A stretch of DNA of 64,000 nucleotides from Cyclospora cayetanensis (taxonomy: Eukaryota > Apicomplexa > Conoidasida > Eucoccidiorida > Eimeriidae). This document shows positions 35,172-46,600 of this stretch, piece by piece. The first letter of the stretch is position 1. Each line of letters begins with the position of its first letter. Where the stretch lies: assembly GCF_002999335.1 (NCBI RefSeq), contig NW_020312635.1, forward strand, positions 124,001-188,000. The letters run 5' to 3'. The position numbers and the translations under genes are program-made. The notes beneath the pieces are model-generated. The model was not told where the DNA came from. It saw only the letters and a list, made by a program, of their open reading frames with translations, and did not search any database.

Positions 35172-35950
35172 AGCAGCATCGCCGCTCCACTGCGACACAG
35201 AGCCAGCGCTGCCTTGCTCCTGCAGCAGAGCGGCTGCCGCTGCCGTTGCTGCTGCTCTCTCCTCCAACCACAAAGCGGCAGCTGAAGAGCACCCCACAGC
35301 GTCGCGTGAGCCTTCCCCCCCGTCGCTGCAGCTGCCTTCGTGATGCTGCTGCTGCTGCGGAGACAGCACCTGAGGCTGGCTGTCTGCTGTCGCTTGCGCT
35401 GCCGATGCTGCCGCTGCGCCCACTGTACAGACACTGCTGTTGCTCATGCTCGTGCTGCACGGCTGCCCTCTCTGCCGCTTTGCCGCCTTCCCCTTCACGG
35501 CTCGCCTGCCTCCACTGCCTCGCTTGCCTCCTCCTGCTGCTGCTGCTGCTGGAGCAGCGAACGACAAACTGCTGCGTCTGCAGTGGCGCACTGCAGCAGC
35601 AAGCTCTGCGACAGCGTCTGCTGCAACCCCTGCATGCTTCGCTGCCAAGTCTGCCGAAGCAGCGGCTTGTCGCGCAGACGATGCTGCGGCTTGCGTCGCT
35701 TGCACCAAATTCAGAGACTCCTGCTGCAAAAGAAGTCGCAGATCCGTTCGCAAGAAGTGAGAGCTAATGAGACCTCCTCCCACTCCCGCTGCTGCCGTCT
35801 CCCCTAGAGACACCCCCCCTGCTGCGACTTCCTGCTGCAACAAACCTCCCCCATCATCTTCTGCTGCTGCTGCTGCTGATGATGATGATGCTGCTGCTGC
35901 TGCTGCTGCTTCTGCTGATGCTGCTGATGCTGCAGACAGAAAAGGGGGAA

Positions 35951-35999
<49 letters not shown>

Positions 36000-36725
36000 T
36001 TGTTGTTGTAGTTGTTCGTTCGCTGCTGCTCCAGAAGAGGCCTTTGCCACTGCTGCAGCCAATGCCACATCCTGCAAGGCTGCTGCTGACGCTGTTGCTG
36101 CTAGAGGAGGAGGTGAGTCTCCCTCTGCCTTGATGGAGGCTGCATCTGCCGCTGCAGTGGACGGTGTATGGACTGTCGCGGCTGGATCTGCTGGTGCCAA
36201 GCGTTCTGCTGCTTTGGCTTGAGCAGCCTGCGCAGTAGCGAGCGGGGACGGCTTCTCTACCGCTGCGGCTGGAGACAGTGTCGCCTCTTGCTGAGTGGCA
36301 TTGCTGTCGTTGCTGCGCGGCTTTGCGTCAGCCAGTGTATGGGGTGCAGCTTCTGATGAGGCTACGACGTTTGGAGCATCCGCAGAAGCAGCTCCAGCGT
36401 TTCTCAGCGCAGCAGGCAGGCGTGTGCTTGGAGCAGCACTCTCGGCGAGAGCCTTTCCGCTGCGACTGCTGCCGCTTTCTGCGGCAACACACGAGCAGCA
36501 AGACGTTGGGGTACAACTTGCAGTGGTAGTCTGATCGCCATCCACAGCGGCGGCTGAGGCTGAAGGGAGCCAAGGAGCATCTGCCGAGGCGGAAAGAGCA
36601 GCGCCTTCTGCTCCGCTTGAATCCGCTGCCTGCGCTGCCGCTGCGCTTCCACTCCCCATCTGGATCCGGCGATCTGGCTGCTGCAGCCGCAGCTGCTGCC
36701 GAAGCAGAGTATCCACTTGAGACAT
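33042..36725 (-). CDS. ApiAP2 transcription factor with two AP2 domains
   Basis: Apicomplexan DNA-binding regulator. Exons in minus order: 36725-35036, 34892-34800, 34494-34229, 34067-33042; all phases fit and give 1024 residues. AP2-1 (about 537-593): [20 protein letters not shown], intron, then [24 protein letters not shown]2-2 (about 658-705): [20 protein letters not shown], intron, then [22 protein letters not shown]. Both have the W-R core, the basic FSV strand and the C-terminal helix. A polyA run from a CTG tract immediately precedes AP2-1, a long polyQ run lies at about 35950-35996, and the C-terminus is Q-rich with a 57-bp duplication. The start [11 protein letters not shown] at 36725 is preferred because the frame upstream (open to 37694) is poorly protein-like; an earlier start or 5' exon is possible. 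The target motif cannot be read from the sequence. Confidence 0.9.
33182..33296 (-). repeat. 57-bp in-frame tandem duplication in ApiAP2 C-terminus
   Basis: 'cccgattctgcactcgacgt' occurs at 33182 and again at 33239, a 57-base period. On the coding strand this is a 19-residue unit containing [14 protein letters not shown], repeated in tandem within the glutamine-rich tail. Confidence 0.9.
34595..34725. repeat. (TATACA)n-type microsatellite in ApiAP2 intron 2
   Basis: About 130 bases of alternating 'catatatatacatatatata' with interruptions, entirely inside the intron 34495-34799 that separates the exon ending AP2-1 from the exon starting AP2-2. Confidence 0.95.
35951..35996 (-). repeat. Uninterrupted CTG/CAG tract encoding polyQ
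   Basis: About 15 consecutive CTG on the plus strand, read as CAG (Gln) on the ApiAP2 coding strand and extended by TTG/CAA codons into a longer polyQ. A second run of about 13 at about 35133-35172 is read in another frame as polyAla just before AP2-1. Confidence 0.9.
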
Positions 36726-38189
36726 CTCCCCAAGCCACGAAAACTCGGCACTGGCTGCTCGTCGAACTGCAGCTTTCGAGACGGAGCCTCTAGGTACGCT
36801 TTCTGAATATCCCCGTGTCAGCGTTCCGCCATCATCTCTCCGCACGAGGGGTTTTGAACTGCAGCGAACTGCTTCCGCAGCGACTGCGGCAAGCCGACGG
36901 AAAAGACTCCGTCGCGGTGCACTCCTAAGGCGCGTCTCTGTTGATCTGAACGGCGAGAGACTGCAGCTGCAAACTCGCAGTACGCCGGAGCGGCTGCAGT
37001 TCTTATCAGCTCGCAGCGCGCAGCAGCTGCAGGGGCCCTCTTCCGGCTGGTCGGCAACTTGAACGGAGGTGGCAGCGCGGCTCGAAGGAGGAAGCGAGTT
37101 GCAGTGGCTCGAGTATTGCCGGAAGAAAATGAATGCCGACGGCGTTGAAGGGGTTCTGGCGATCTGGCTGTTCGCTGCAGCCGCGCGTGCTGCTGCGCGT
37201 AACACGAAGGGCCGGAAGAAGGTGGTGGCACTCCGCCAGAGACTTCGTGCCGCGCAGCAGCCTCTGTACCTCGCGCAGAGGTTGGTAAGTTGGAGAAATG
37301 CAGACAGAAAGAGGGAGCAAAACACCAGAAACAAAGCCCGTTGCACGAAGGGGCCCTTTCCCCACGACGCTGCCTCCTTCAGTTGCTGCTGCGCCTGTGC
37401 TGCAGCGGAGTGGGGGGGGGCCCTTGCTGCTGCGCACAACCTCTTTCGCGGCGATGGATACAGTGCAGCGCCGCGTTCCGTTTGAATAATCGGTGCGCTG
37501 AAAGCGAGATTCACAATGAATTTATTTTTGATATTCCTTCTTCTGCGGCTGAATTCCAGGGTAATTTTCATGCGCCGCGACTCGGAGTCTAACCCTCGCA
37601 CGAGCCCCCATACTGCGACTTGAACTACTCCACCGCCTAGGCACTGCTTCTTTGCACCAAAGGGCACTTCCAGTAGAAAAGCAAACTTGTTCATGAAGCA
37701 GAAACGACGAACAAGCGCACCGCTCTTACAGGGGCCCCAGTGTTGCTTGTAGCTCCCCTGGTTGTAGTGCTCTTACTGCCGGAGCAGGCTGCACTGCCCT
37801 GTGAAGCAGCGCGTAGACTCGTGCTTCTGTGAGTACCGACACTTCTACTTCCTTCTTTTTGATAATGGCGATGATGGGGGCTCTGATGGTAGTGCGATTT
37901 CCCACCATTTACGCGTGTTCCTTTCGACAGTGCAGTTGCTGCTTTGGATAACGCCGGCGTTGCTTTTTATTTTCGTGCTGGGTTTTTCTGTCAATGTTGC
38001 CGCACACGCGTTGCTACTCAGGATTCATTAGCTTTGGCAGTAATACAAGCACCCAAGTCTTGCTGCGGCGTCTAATTTACGGTGGCAGTGGTAGCAAGGA
38101 ACGCGGCACTTGAGCCGCCAAGTTCTTCTTCTACCCCAGAAGTGCTTACCACGAGTCTAAGCCAAAACGATTTGACTCTCCCCACATCT
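36726..38189. other. Upstream region of the ApiAP2 gene
   Basis: The minus frame stays open to 37694 but contains an unlikely mix of Cys, Arg and hydrophobic residues, so it is more likely 5' leader and promoter. Triplet density falls off sharply after about 37480. A 'gggggggg' run lies near 37411. Nothing else is supported. Confidence 0.35.
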
Positions 38190-38390
38190 GATTCATTGCA
38201 GGTCGTGTGCTTCAGATGAAACGTGCAACTAGCTATGCAAGATTGAACTGCTCAAAGGGCTCAGGTGTACGTACCCTCTAGCCCTCCCTCTTCCCTCATG
38301 TGGCGAGAATACCCAGGGGCACGAGCAACGGGAGGAGCAAGCCAATTTAGAAACCATTCAATAGTTTATTAATAATGCATGGACTCCAGA
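38190..38390. repeat. Dispersed repeat, family B, copy 3
   Basis: 'gtgcaactagctat' at 38223, 'tccctcttccctca' at 38285-38298, 'caggggcacgag', then 'ttcaatagtttattaataat' near 38357. Order and spacing match the copies at about 2700 and about 13880. Boundaries are approximate. Confidence 0.6.
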
Positions 38391-41300
38391 ATTAAGGGGC
38401 TACCTAGGGATAGAGCGTTGCATTTTGTAGCATCGCCGGTTTGATGCATCGGCTTCCTTCTCATCAACCTGCAATGCAAGGGGCGGGATGTCAAGTTCTT
38501 TAGAGGGTTCCCCGATGTCCATCAAGCTATATGATAGTTCAATAATTTGACATTTCTCTGCAAAATTCAGGGGAGAACAGCCTTGTTGGCGACAACAGTA
38601 GCGCATAGCTTGTTGATACTACCAAAGCCAAACTGTTGGCTGATACCCCGTATTTCTCGGGTATCCACAGAACGAGACTTAACTCCAGAGGCAACACAAG
38701 CCTAATAGAGAATTTTTAGTGCACTTTAAGAGGGCTCCAAGCTCCCTGCATCTCCTCCTCGCAGCCCTTGGTATCTCCTTCGTGAAGGGTCGCGGACTGC
38801 TACGGTGTGCGTACCTGTACCTTCAAAATTCAAGCTTGCACAGCTGGTTGCGCATACAATCTAATGCACGTGCACAACTCGTTGCGTCTTTTTGTATTGA
38901 TTTAACACTGATATTCAAAAACAAGATATGCAAACAGACGAACCAAATGGCCAGCTCTCTGCTGATAATTCACTGATACTGCCAGTTTCGTAAAAAATGT
39001 CGACGTGTAACCTACTTCATTACATTTCCAGCATCATGCCTGCAACTTAGTTTGAAGCCATACACCCTGTTGTCGTGTACCTGGACGTGATGATCAATTG
39101 CATGGAGGGTAGTGAAAGAGTCTTCGTCGTAGGGCCCTTTCTCAGGCAGACAGAAACCTTGAGACGCTGCAAATGAGGAGCGCAGATAGCACATCAGGGG
39201 GTAGCATGAGAACTCCGGAAAGCAAGAGGCCTGATCTAGTCAACAGCATATGAGAGACTAAACCTAGAGGAATGCTACGTTGCAATGGTGCGCTATCGTT
39301 CGACCGCTGAAATTTTTGTGCTGCTGTGAAACGACAGAAGGCAAGTACAATGCATAAAGGGGCTCAAAAAGGGAATTTAATTCAACAGTGCCTTCGCGTT
39401 TCGTAAAGCCATTTCTGCGTGAAAATACAGGGAGTGCACGTAGCGTGGTCAAGGAGGCATGAAGTTAAATGTATAGATAGGATATTTGCGAGGGACGCCG
39501 CATATATCTGCAGCTATTGATTACCCTAAGAATAAGAGCCAGAAACATCCTAAAAGACGACCCTTAGACGACGACAGCTATTTCAGAGAGAGGGTGCGTG
39601 GGGAAGAACAATTGCCTAGGAGCGCGAGGACGACTCTCCATGGTGACAAGTGTTGTTGCTGAACTCAAAGCCTCAAATTTCCCCAAGGCAAAGAGGTTCG
39701 TAACTCCAAAGTCAACCAATGAGGTTGGCGCTCTCCAGCTAATTCTACCAAAAGCTTACGTCTAGTGCGTCCTCGGCGATGAAGCATCCTAGAATCCAGC
39801 ACTCTTCAGCTTTCTGTAGATCCCCCGCTTAAAGACGGGTACCGTACTAGCGCAACAAAATCCACGAAGAACTCGGGGAGTCTAGAAGATTTAGGAACAA
39901 AGTATTATAGCTTCATGCCACTTGAAAATTTAGGAAAATTCATAAATCAAGAGAAATTATTGATTTTCGACAGGCTAGCAAGACAGACGTACCCACCTGG
40001 CTGCAGAACGTCTTTGTCTGGTTTATAGTTTTTCGATGCACCTCATGAAGCCTGCGAAGCCATCTGGCCTAAATCTACAGGCTCGACATATACAACTGAC
40101 CGCGGTCTGTGGCTCCGTGCCTGTGTCGCCCTCCAGCGTCGCGCATGCATTGTCTCCTAGTCTGTGAGCTGCTAAGGGTGGCTACTGACTCAGGGGTGAG
40201 AGATGGGTAGTCTGGTGTACTTTCGCATTAGAAAGCTACTCAGCACCGAAAACTCTCAACCCAAGCAGTTTGACTTTGGTGAGCATAGAGTTGCAAACAC
40301 TGCAAAAAGGCGCGTTTGGTGCTCTCTGTCGAATCATCTGCCTCAAGGTAGTGTTTTTTCCATTTTCAGCATATGCACGCCGTGAAGTAGCAGCAGAAAG
40401 CACTGAAAATCTTAGGAGTGCTATCCCTGATGATACTCCAGAGGTGTCGGCAAAGCCATATGCAAGCCGTGAATTAATCAAGCCACTTTCTTAGCCGCCA
40501 ATTAGCTGAAGCAGGGGTGAAACAGTCATTTGCTGAGGCATCAGCAACCCCGTAATTGCTTCTCCGACCCTTGATCTCCGGCAATCCAGGAATAAGGCTC
40601 ACTGTCCGACTAGATAGAGTATTGTGACTTCTTAGAGAGGTTTGCTTGCGTGCGTGGCTTCAGCAACCGACAATCCGGGCATGACACTGCAAGCTCCTCT
40701 GCGGCGGTTCGCACACAGACATTGAAATGCCCTGAGAGCTTTTAAAAAGTAATGCGATCTTCACCATCACCCGAAAAAGCAGGATATTGTGTTGGCGGAG
40801 AACAGCATTGCGGAGCGGGATTGGAATGCACAAGCAACAGAGCCTCGCTTTCTTTTTGGCCTCATCGAGGTGTCTTCAGGCTTAGACTGCTGCACACTAT
40901 GCCCCTTTTTGCACTTTTGCAATGATAACCCGTGCATGAACAGCGTTAAGCCCTTAGACTCACTTAATTTCAGTAGAAAGTATAAAGCACCACCGTCAAG
41001 AGCGGTTGCGCCGCACAACAGTGCGTTGGTGGAGAATCGCAGAAAAGCGTGGGTGTTCACGTAGGCTAAGCGATAAAAATCTATTTCAGTAAAGCTTCGT
41101 GCTTTAGCAGGAGGCGCTCGAATCATGGCATAGCTCTACAGCTACAATCCTGCTATTCGTCGTAAGGCACGAAAAACCTTCTGGTCGCTCTGGGAAGTAA
41201 AATAGCACCCGTTCAAGAGTGCAAGAAATTTTCATGCACCAGCACACCAAGTAGAGCTCCTTTCCCATACTGGCTGATGTTGTTCGGCGTAGGTGAAGCG

Positions 41301-42961
41301 ATGAGAAAACAAGCAATAATGTGCTGTTTGTGCGGGCTGGTAGTATGTTGAAAATGAGTACCAACCAACGCTGTGAGTAGCGTCGACTGTCAGAAAAAAT
41401 GATACTTTCGTTACGGTAGCACAAGTGCTAGAGGATTTGCAAGGCTGCTGATAAGCGCACTTGCTTCGGTATTAGCCTTCCTTGTCCAAAAAAGACTGCG
41501 TTTTCTTGAGTAAATCAGCCAAAGGAGCAGCACACCCAGATGACATGCGGGTGGATAAAAGCTAAGGCGACACCTTGATTGCTTCAATTGGTGTCGGAGC
41601 GTAATCAATGTACAGAGCCCGAACACGGAATGCCAGCGAACGCCTTTTTTGCTACGAAAGCCAAATGCTTGCGTTCCACCACATACAAGTGCTTCTCCTG
41701 CACCAGCTGAGGCGAGCGCTAGTGTTTAGGTGTACATGAACGTTTCTGCTAAGGAATGTTGTCCATGTAGAATGCCGTTTGCCCCTGCTTCATAGGCTCA
41801 TCAAAATGCAAATTAACTCGCCATTCTAGCGTAGCTGGGTAACTGACAGCTCCAAACGCCTACTCGACCTTGCGAGTGCAAGTGTGGAACGTTTTGTGCC
41901 TGTCATTTGAGCCAACGCGGATTTGGAAGAAGGGGTCAGTGATATTGGACGGCGAGTAGACTGTTGATGCGTCACAAGTTTGATTTACCGGAACTCCCAT
42001 TGTGCTCCAACCTACCAGATCCATGAGACAAACCTTCCATGAAGGCATGCACTGCAGTCATATCCTTATCTGCACGACTTCCTGTACATGGAAGGTAACC
42101 ACTTTCATGCTCCCCCCAGTAGCGCATGCTACAGGGCGCAGGCTTTCCTCTTTTACTGAGCTGTATAAACAGAGTCAAATTCCAACATGCTTATCAGAGC
42201 TTGAACACTTGCGGTGTCCTTACGACCACATACTTTTCTCCACTGTACACCCTTGCAAAGAGTCGCACAGGTACTTTTCAGCTGAAAAACTTTTTGGTGC
42301 TGGTGAAGCAGCACCTCCCTGCCTTCGTTCTTAAGGATTCCGAAATACGGGGACAGGGGGGCAACTACGGTGCGCGCTGCTGGTCCCCTGTGCACTTGGA
42401 GCACTCATAGCTAGGTCCACATAACGTGTAATGCAAGCAGATACTGCATTATTTCTTGGTACCGTACGCTCTATTGATATAAAGGGTAGTGTAGGATTTG
42501 TCAGATGATCGAAAAATTAGTATATGGCACTGTTGCTGGTATATTTGCCTTGTGTATATCTGTGTAGCTTCGCCTGTTACAAAGACCTCTGAAGAAGCTG
42601 CACTCTGGTGCTGGCAGCGTCATATATTTTCATGAACAGTGCAGCAGGGCGTACATAGGTGCCATATACAAAGTGATCCTACACCATGTTATTCATCCAC
42701 CGGCAAAATTTAATGCAGCTTCAAATTGTGTACAAGGCTGTCACAGTCAGTTGGCCTTAGCAGGACTGTCCTTTCCACTATGTAGGCAATGCGCTGCAGT
42801 GTGGGCAAGCTCGTGGTATTCAACAGAAAAGTTCATTCGCAATGGCGTAAGTGACTAAGAAAGTTTAGACGCGCAAGCATCAGTGTTACTGGCGCTACCT
42901 AACCTGTTGCGGTCAGCTCAATATGTCTTAGATGCACCCGCCACGGCATTCTTATTAAGGA
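38391..42961. other. Long gene-poor, triplet-free stretch
   Basis: About 4.5 kb with only short open frames (up to about 120 codons) on both strands, near-neutral base composition and no CAG/CTG runs. No RNA gene, element end or coding exon could be supported. Confidence 0.5.
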
Positions 42962-43204
42962 ATGAAAAGGCTGGGGCGAAACATAAGACAACTCCTCAGC
43001 ATGAAGCTGAAACGTTTTGCAAACGACGGCCTCAATTGTGCAGCCTGTGGCTCTTCGAATTGGCAACTTCGCAGCAGATTCCTAGGAGCTTCACTGAGTG
43101 CATGTGGAGGAGCCATGATCGCCGCTGGTGTTGCAGCTGGAGCCGTGGCACGAGGCACCTTCGTTGTTTTGAGTTCAAGTCTCAGAGGGGGGCTCCTGTG
43201 GTAG
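42962..43204 (+). CDS. Possible small membrane protein or gene fragment
   Basis: An 80-codon frame from ATG with a basic start (MKRLGRNIRQLLSMKLKRF), a CAAC pair, and one hydrophobic Gly/Ala-rich segment (GGAMIAAGVAAGAVARG). I do not recognise it. It lies in a gene-poor segment without neighbours and has no clear splice partners, so it may be chance or a remnant. Confidence 0.2.
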   Translation: MKRLGRNIRQLLSMKLKRFANDGLNCAACGSSNWQLRSRFLGASLSACGGAMIAAGVAAGAVARGTFVVLSSSLRGGLLW

Positions 43205-43651
43205 CAGGTGCAAAGTCGTTCTGCTCCTCTTGTGTTATGCATTAAGCATTCCAACAAGGAAATTTCCTGCTTGTTTTAAGAAAATGGGTATTTAATCACT
43301 AGGCGACAAACGGTTAAGCCCTTGCGTTGCGTGTGCAAAGAGAGAATTCAAAGGCCCGCCCCTCCCTCGTGTGCTTCTAGACAAGCTGAGTGTACACCTG
43401 AACAGCCTGACAGGAACGAGGAGTCTTCTTGCAAGGGTCCAGCCAAACTTTGTGGTGAATTAGTTATGCATCTCAGCCGCACTTCTAGAGGCGCCTCAAC
43501 GTGTAGCACGTCTATCCGATGCATTTCAAGGCAGACGCCTTAAGGCCTCTTATGAGAACCAATTCAACTGCTTCATTCGCCTAAACCCTAACTACACTCC
43601 CGCGTTTTCTACCTGCACTTGGAGACTGCTCTAGTGGTTTTGTGTCGGCCG
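43205..43651. other. 3' flank of the SHPRH-type gene
   Basis: No coding signal. Contains an isolated telomere-like 'ctaaaccctaac' at 43581-43592, a single unit and a half, which is not enough to call an interstitial telomere array. Confidence 0.4.
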
Positions 43652-46600
43652 CTACGGCTGTTGCGACTCTCGCTGCTGCTGTTCAACCAGAGCCAGATCG
43701 CTGTCTGTGAGATATTCGCCAAGGGCGACTTCCAGGAGCTCTGCCTGGTCCTGCTTCGCTGCCGCCTCTGCATTGCGCCACAAGGCTTCCTCCTCTGCAT
43801 CTTCTCGTCGTCGATCATGAGGCAGCAGCAGATGCTTGACTCCCCCTGCAGTACCCGCTGCGTCACTGCAAGCTGCTGCTGCTGCTGCTGCTCCTGAAGC
43901 GTCCTCCTCCCTTACGTCAAAAATGGAGTTTCCGGCCCTTGCAGCTTCTTCGCCGGGATATTCGACAGTGGCTGCGCCAGCTCCAGCGGCGTCTCCCCCC
44001 GCTTGCAACGAGTCTCTTGCTGCTGCTTGAATGCCAGAGTCTGCATTTGTTTCTGCAGCACTCGGCCCCATTTGCAGCAGCTGGTGGAGGTCGTCGAGAG
44101 ACAGCCGCTTCAGCAACACACAGACGCATCGCACATGAAAGAAGTGCCTCTAGTACAGAACCTGCAACGGCTCAGGGGGCGTCCAGGGTTAACAGTTACG
44201 GGATGCACCTCGCAGAGCAAAGCCTCGCTGCTGTTTTTTGACGCTTTACGTGTATGCCGCAGCTGCGCTATCCGTTCCTCTACGGTGTCTTTCACGATGA
44301 ATCTGAGCACGACAGAGCACCAAAGCCGAAATCCGGAATTCCGACCTTGTTGAGGCGCTCGTCCTGGCAGCAGAAATAAGCCTCCCACGCACATGTGTGT
44401 TCAAGTATGTGGCTTGAACAAGCGCACATCCTGGTGTTATGTAAAACATCAGCAAAAACTTGAGAGGACCTTCCCCGACTTCGAGGCGCGTCGGTGCATC
44501 GTTAATGGATGCGGGTGGGAATCGCGAGACAGGAGTGTTCACTGTCGACCGCATACACTACGGCAATGAGGGCTTTGAATTCAGAATCTGCTACCTATTG
44601 ATTACCTCCACACGTGTGTTTGTCTGGTCTGCGAGATCCGATAAACTCGTCCAATGGCTTGCTTCTCCTCCGCAGCATTGAGAGGGAAGTCAACGAAGAC
44701 TACGTGACGTGCTACAGTGAGCGTTAGGCCCCTTCCCCCCTTCCTCAGAGAGCAAAGTAACACTCTCGGAGATGCTTGGCTGCTGCTACAGAAGGCCCTT
44801 ATGGATGCAACCTCCGCGCGAGAGCCGAAATAGCACAAGCTGCTAATGCCGACGACTTCGAGCGAAGCACGCAGCAGCACGAGAGCCTCACGCCACTCGG
44901 AAAACACCAACACCTTCTCCATGGCTGCGTCGTCGTGGCGCTCCTTCTGCTGAACCTGGTGAGGCAGTTGCTGCTCGTTCTTTCGCGCGTCGAATCCACA
45001 TGCTGCCATCGGCGCCTGTGCCTCTGCCCCTCTGGAGGAACCGCCCTCTCTGCCCCCTACCAGTTCCACGATTTTGTCGATTACAGCGGCGAATTTCGCA
45101 GAGTGAGTCGTCCCGTGGAGCTCCCGACGTCTCTGCAGCCGCAGCCGCAGACAGCACAGCCAGGCAGAGCAACTCACGACGAGGTGATCGAGTTGGAGAC
45201 GAAGTGCTGAGCCGCAGAAAGCTTCTGCTGAAGAGAGGCCTTCTCGCCAAGTCTCGAACCGACGGCTTTCGCCTGCATTCACGGGAAAACAAACGTACGG
45301 TAGGAACGGCAGGAAAGCGTTCGGGAGAGGGTGTGCGCGAAGGCGTTCCTCCAAACCCCTCACGACGTTCCTCCTCCCCCTTGTCGAGAGGAGCAGCTGC
45401 CGCGCCGTCTGAAGACGACGCGGCAGCTGCTGCTGACGCGGCAGTAGCCGCAACAAGGGCGACAGAGGAAACGCTGAAGCGGTGCCGACAGACTGCGCAA
45501 GTCAGCAGCTGAACCCGTTCGCGCTGCTGCTGCTGGTACTGCCTTTGCTGCTGGCGTCGCTGCAGTTGCTGCAATTTCTGCAGGCAGGCGAAACACGTGG
45601 AGTGGCCACAAGGTGAGACTGCCACGCACCCTCCTGCGTCGAAGTTTTGCAGGCAAATTGGGCAGCGCTGGAATTCCTCGTCTTCGTGGTAGAGACTCCT
45701 TTTCCGTGCATGCTGCTGCTGCTGAAGACGCTGATGCCACTGCCCGTCCTGCTCCAGCTCCTGCGGCTTCGATGCAGTGAGCTGCTCTTGGCGACGTGTC
45801 AGCGACGCCGCTGAACTCCGAGGCTGACGATCGCGCGAAGTCTCGCTTTTGACCAAGTCTTCCTCTCCTGCCAACTGCCGCTGCTCTTGAAGCTGCTGCT
45901 GCTGCCTGTGGATAGCAGCAGCGGCAGATCGACAGCGCCGCGCGTCTTGCGGTCCTCGTGAAAGCTGGTCGTTGGCTTCTGTCATGGCACCCGCTCGAGA
46001 GACTGTAGATTTCGCCTCCGTTTCTTCGTCCTTTCGATCATCAGCAGCAGCCACGGGAGGATCAGAGGCAGTTCGGCCCTGAGGAGGTCGCTTGAGCGCA
46101 GCGTTGCTTTCTTTGGTTTTCAGGTTCGTCAGGAACTGGTGTCTCGTGAAGCACACAGCAATTTGCTCCTTGGAAAGCAGCAAATCCCCCGTAAGCTGCG
46201 AAAGAACCGCAGGAATCTCATGAGCTCCCAAGCCGCAGCGCTGCAGCCACAACTCGTGGCGTATCGACGAGTCGCTCAAACCACCGCAGCAGTCCCCACC
46301 AGCTGCAGCTGCGCAAGCGCCAGCCGGAAAGCTGTTGTCGGGAGACTTCAAAAAGAAGCGAGAGACAGACATCCGCAGCTCGTCGAAAGCAGATAAGACT
46401 CCCCGACTTGCCAGCAGATACACCCCGGCAGCAGTCAACTCCTATGGCACAAACCCATGCTTGCATCCGAATACAATTTTCTCTAGGCTTCATCCCCAGA
46501 GCCACTACCCCTAATCTTTCAACACGGGAACGAGCCGCGCAAAACTAACTTGCTTTCTGACCCCACACGTTAATCGCCAGACGCAAAACAATGCTGCACA

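Noticed and set aside
36726..37694. Upstream in-frame extension of the ApiAP2 open frame
   Set aside because: Contains unusual Cys/Arg/hydrophobic mixtures without domains, and several later Met codons; treated as leader until transcripts say otherwise.
43581..43592. Telomere-like 'ctaaaccctaac'
   Set aside because: A single unit and a half can occur by chance; there is no array.
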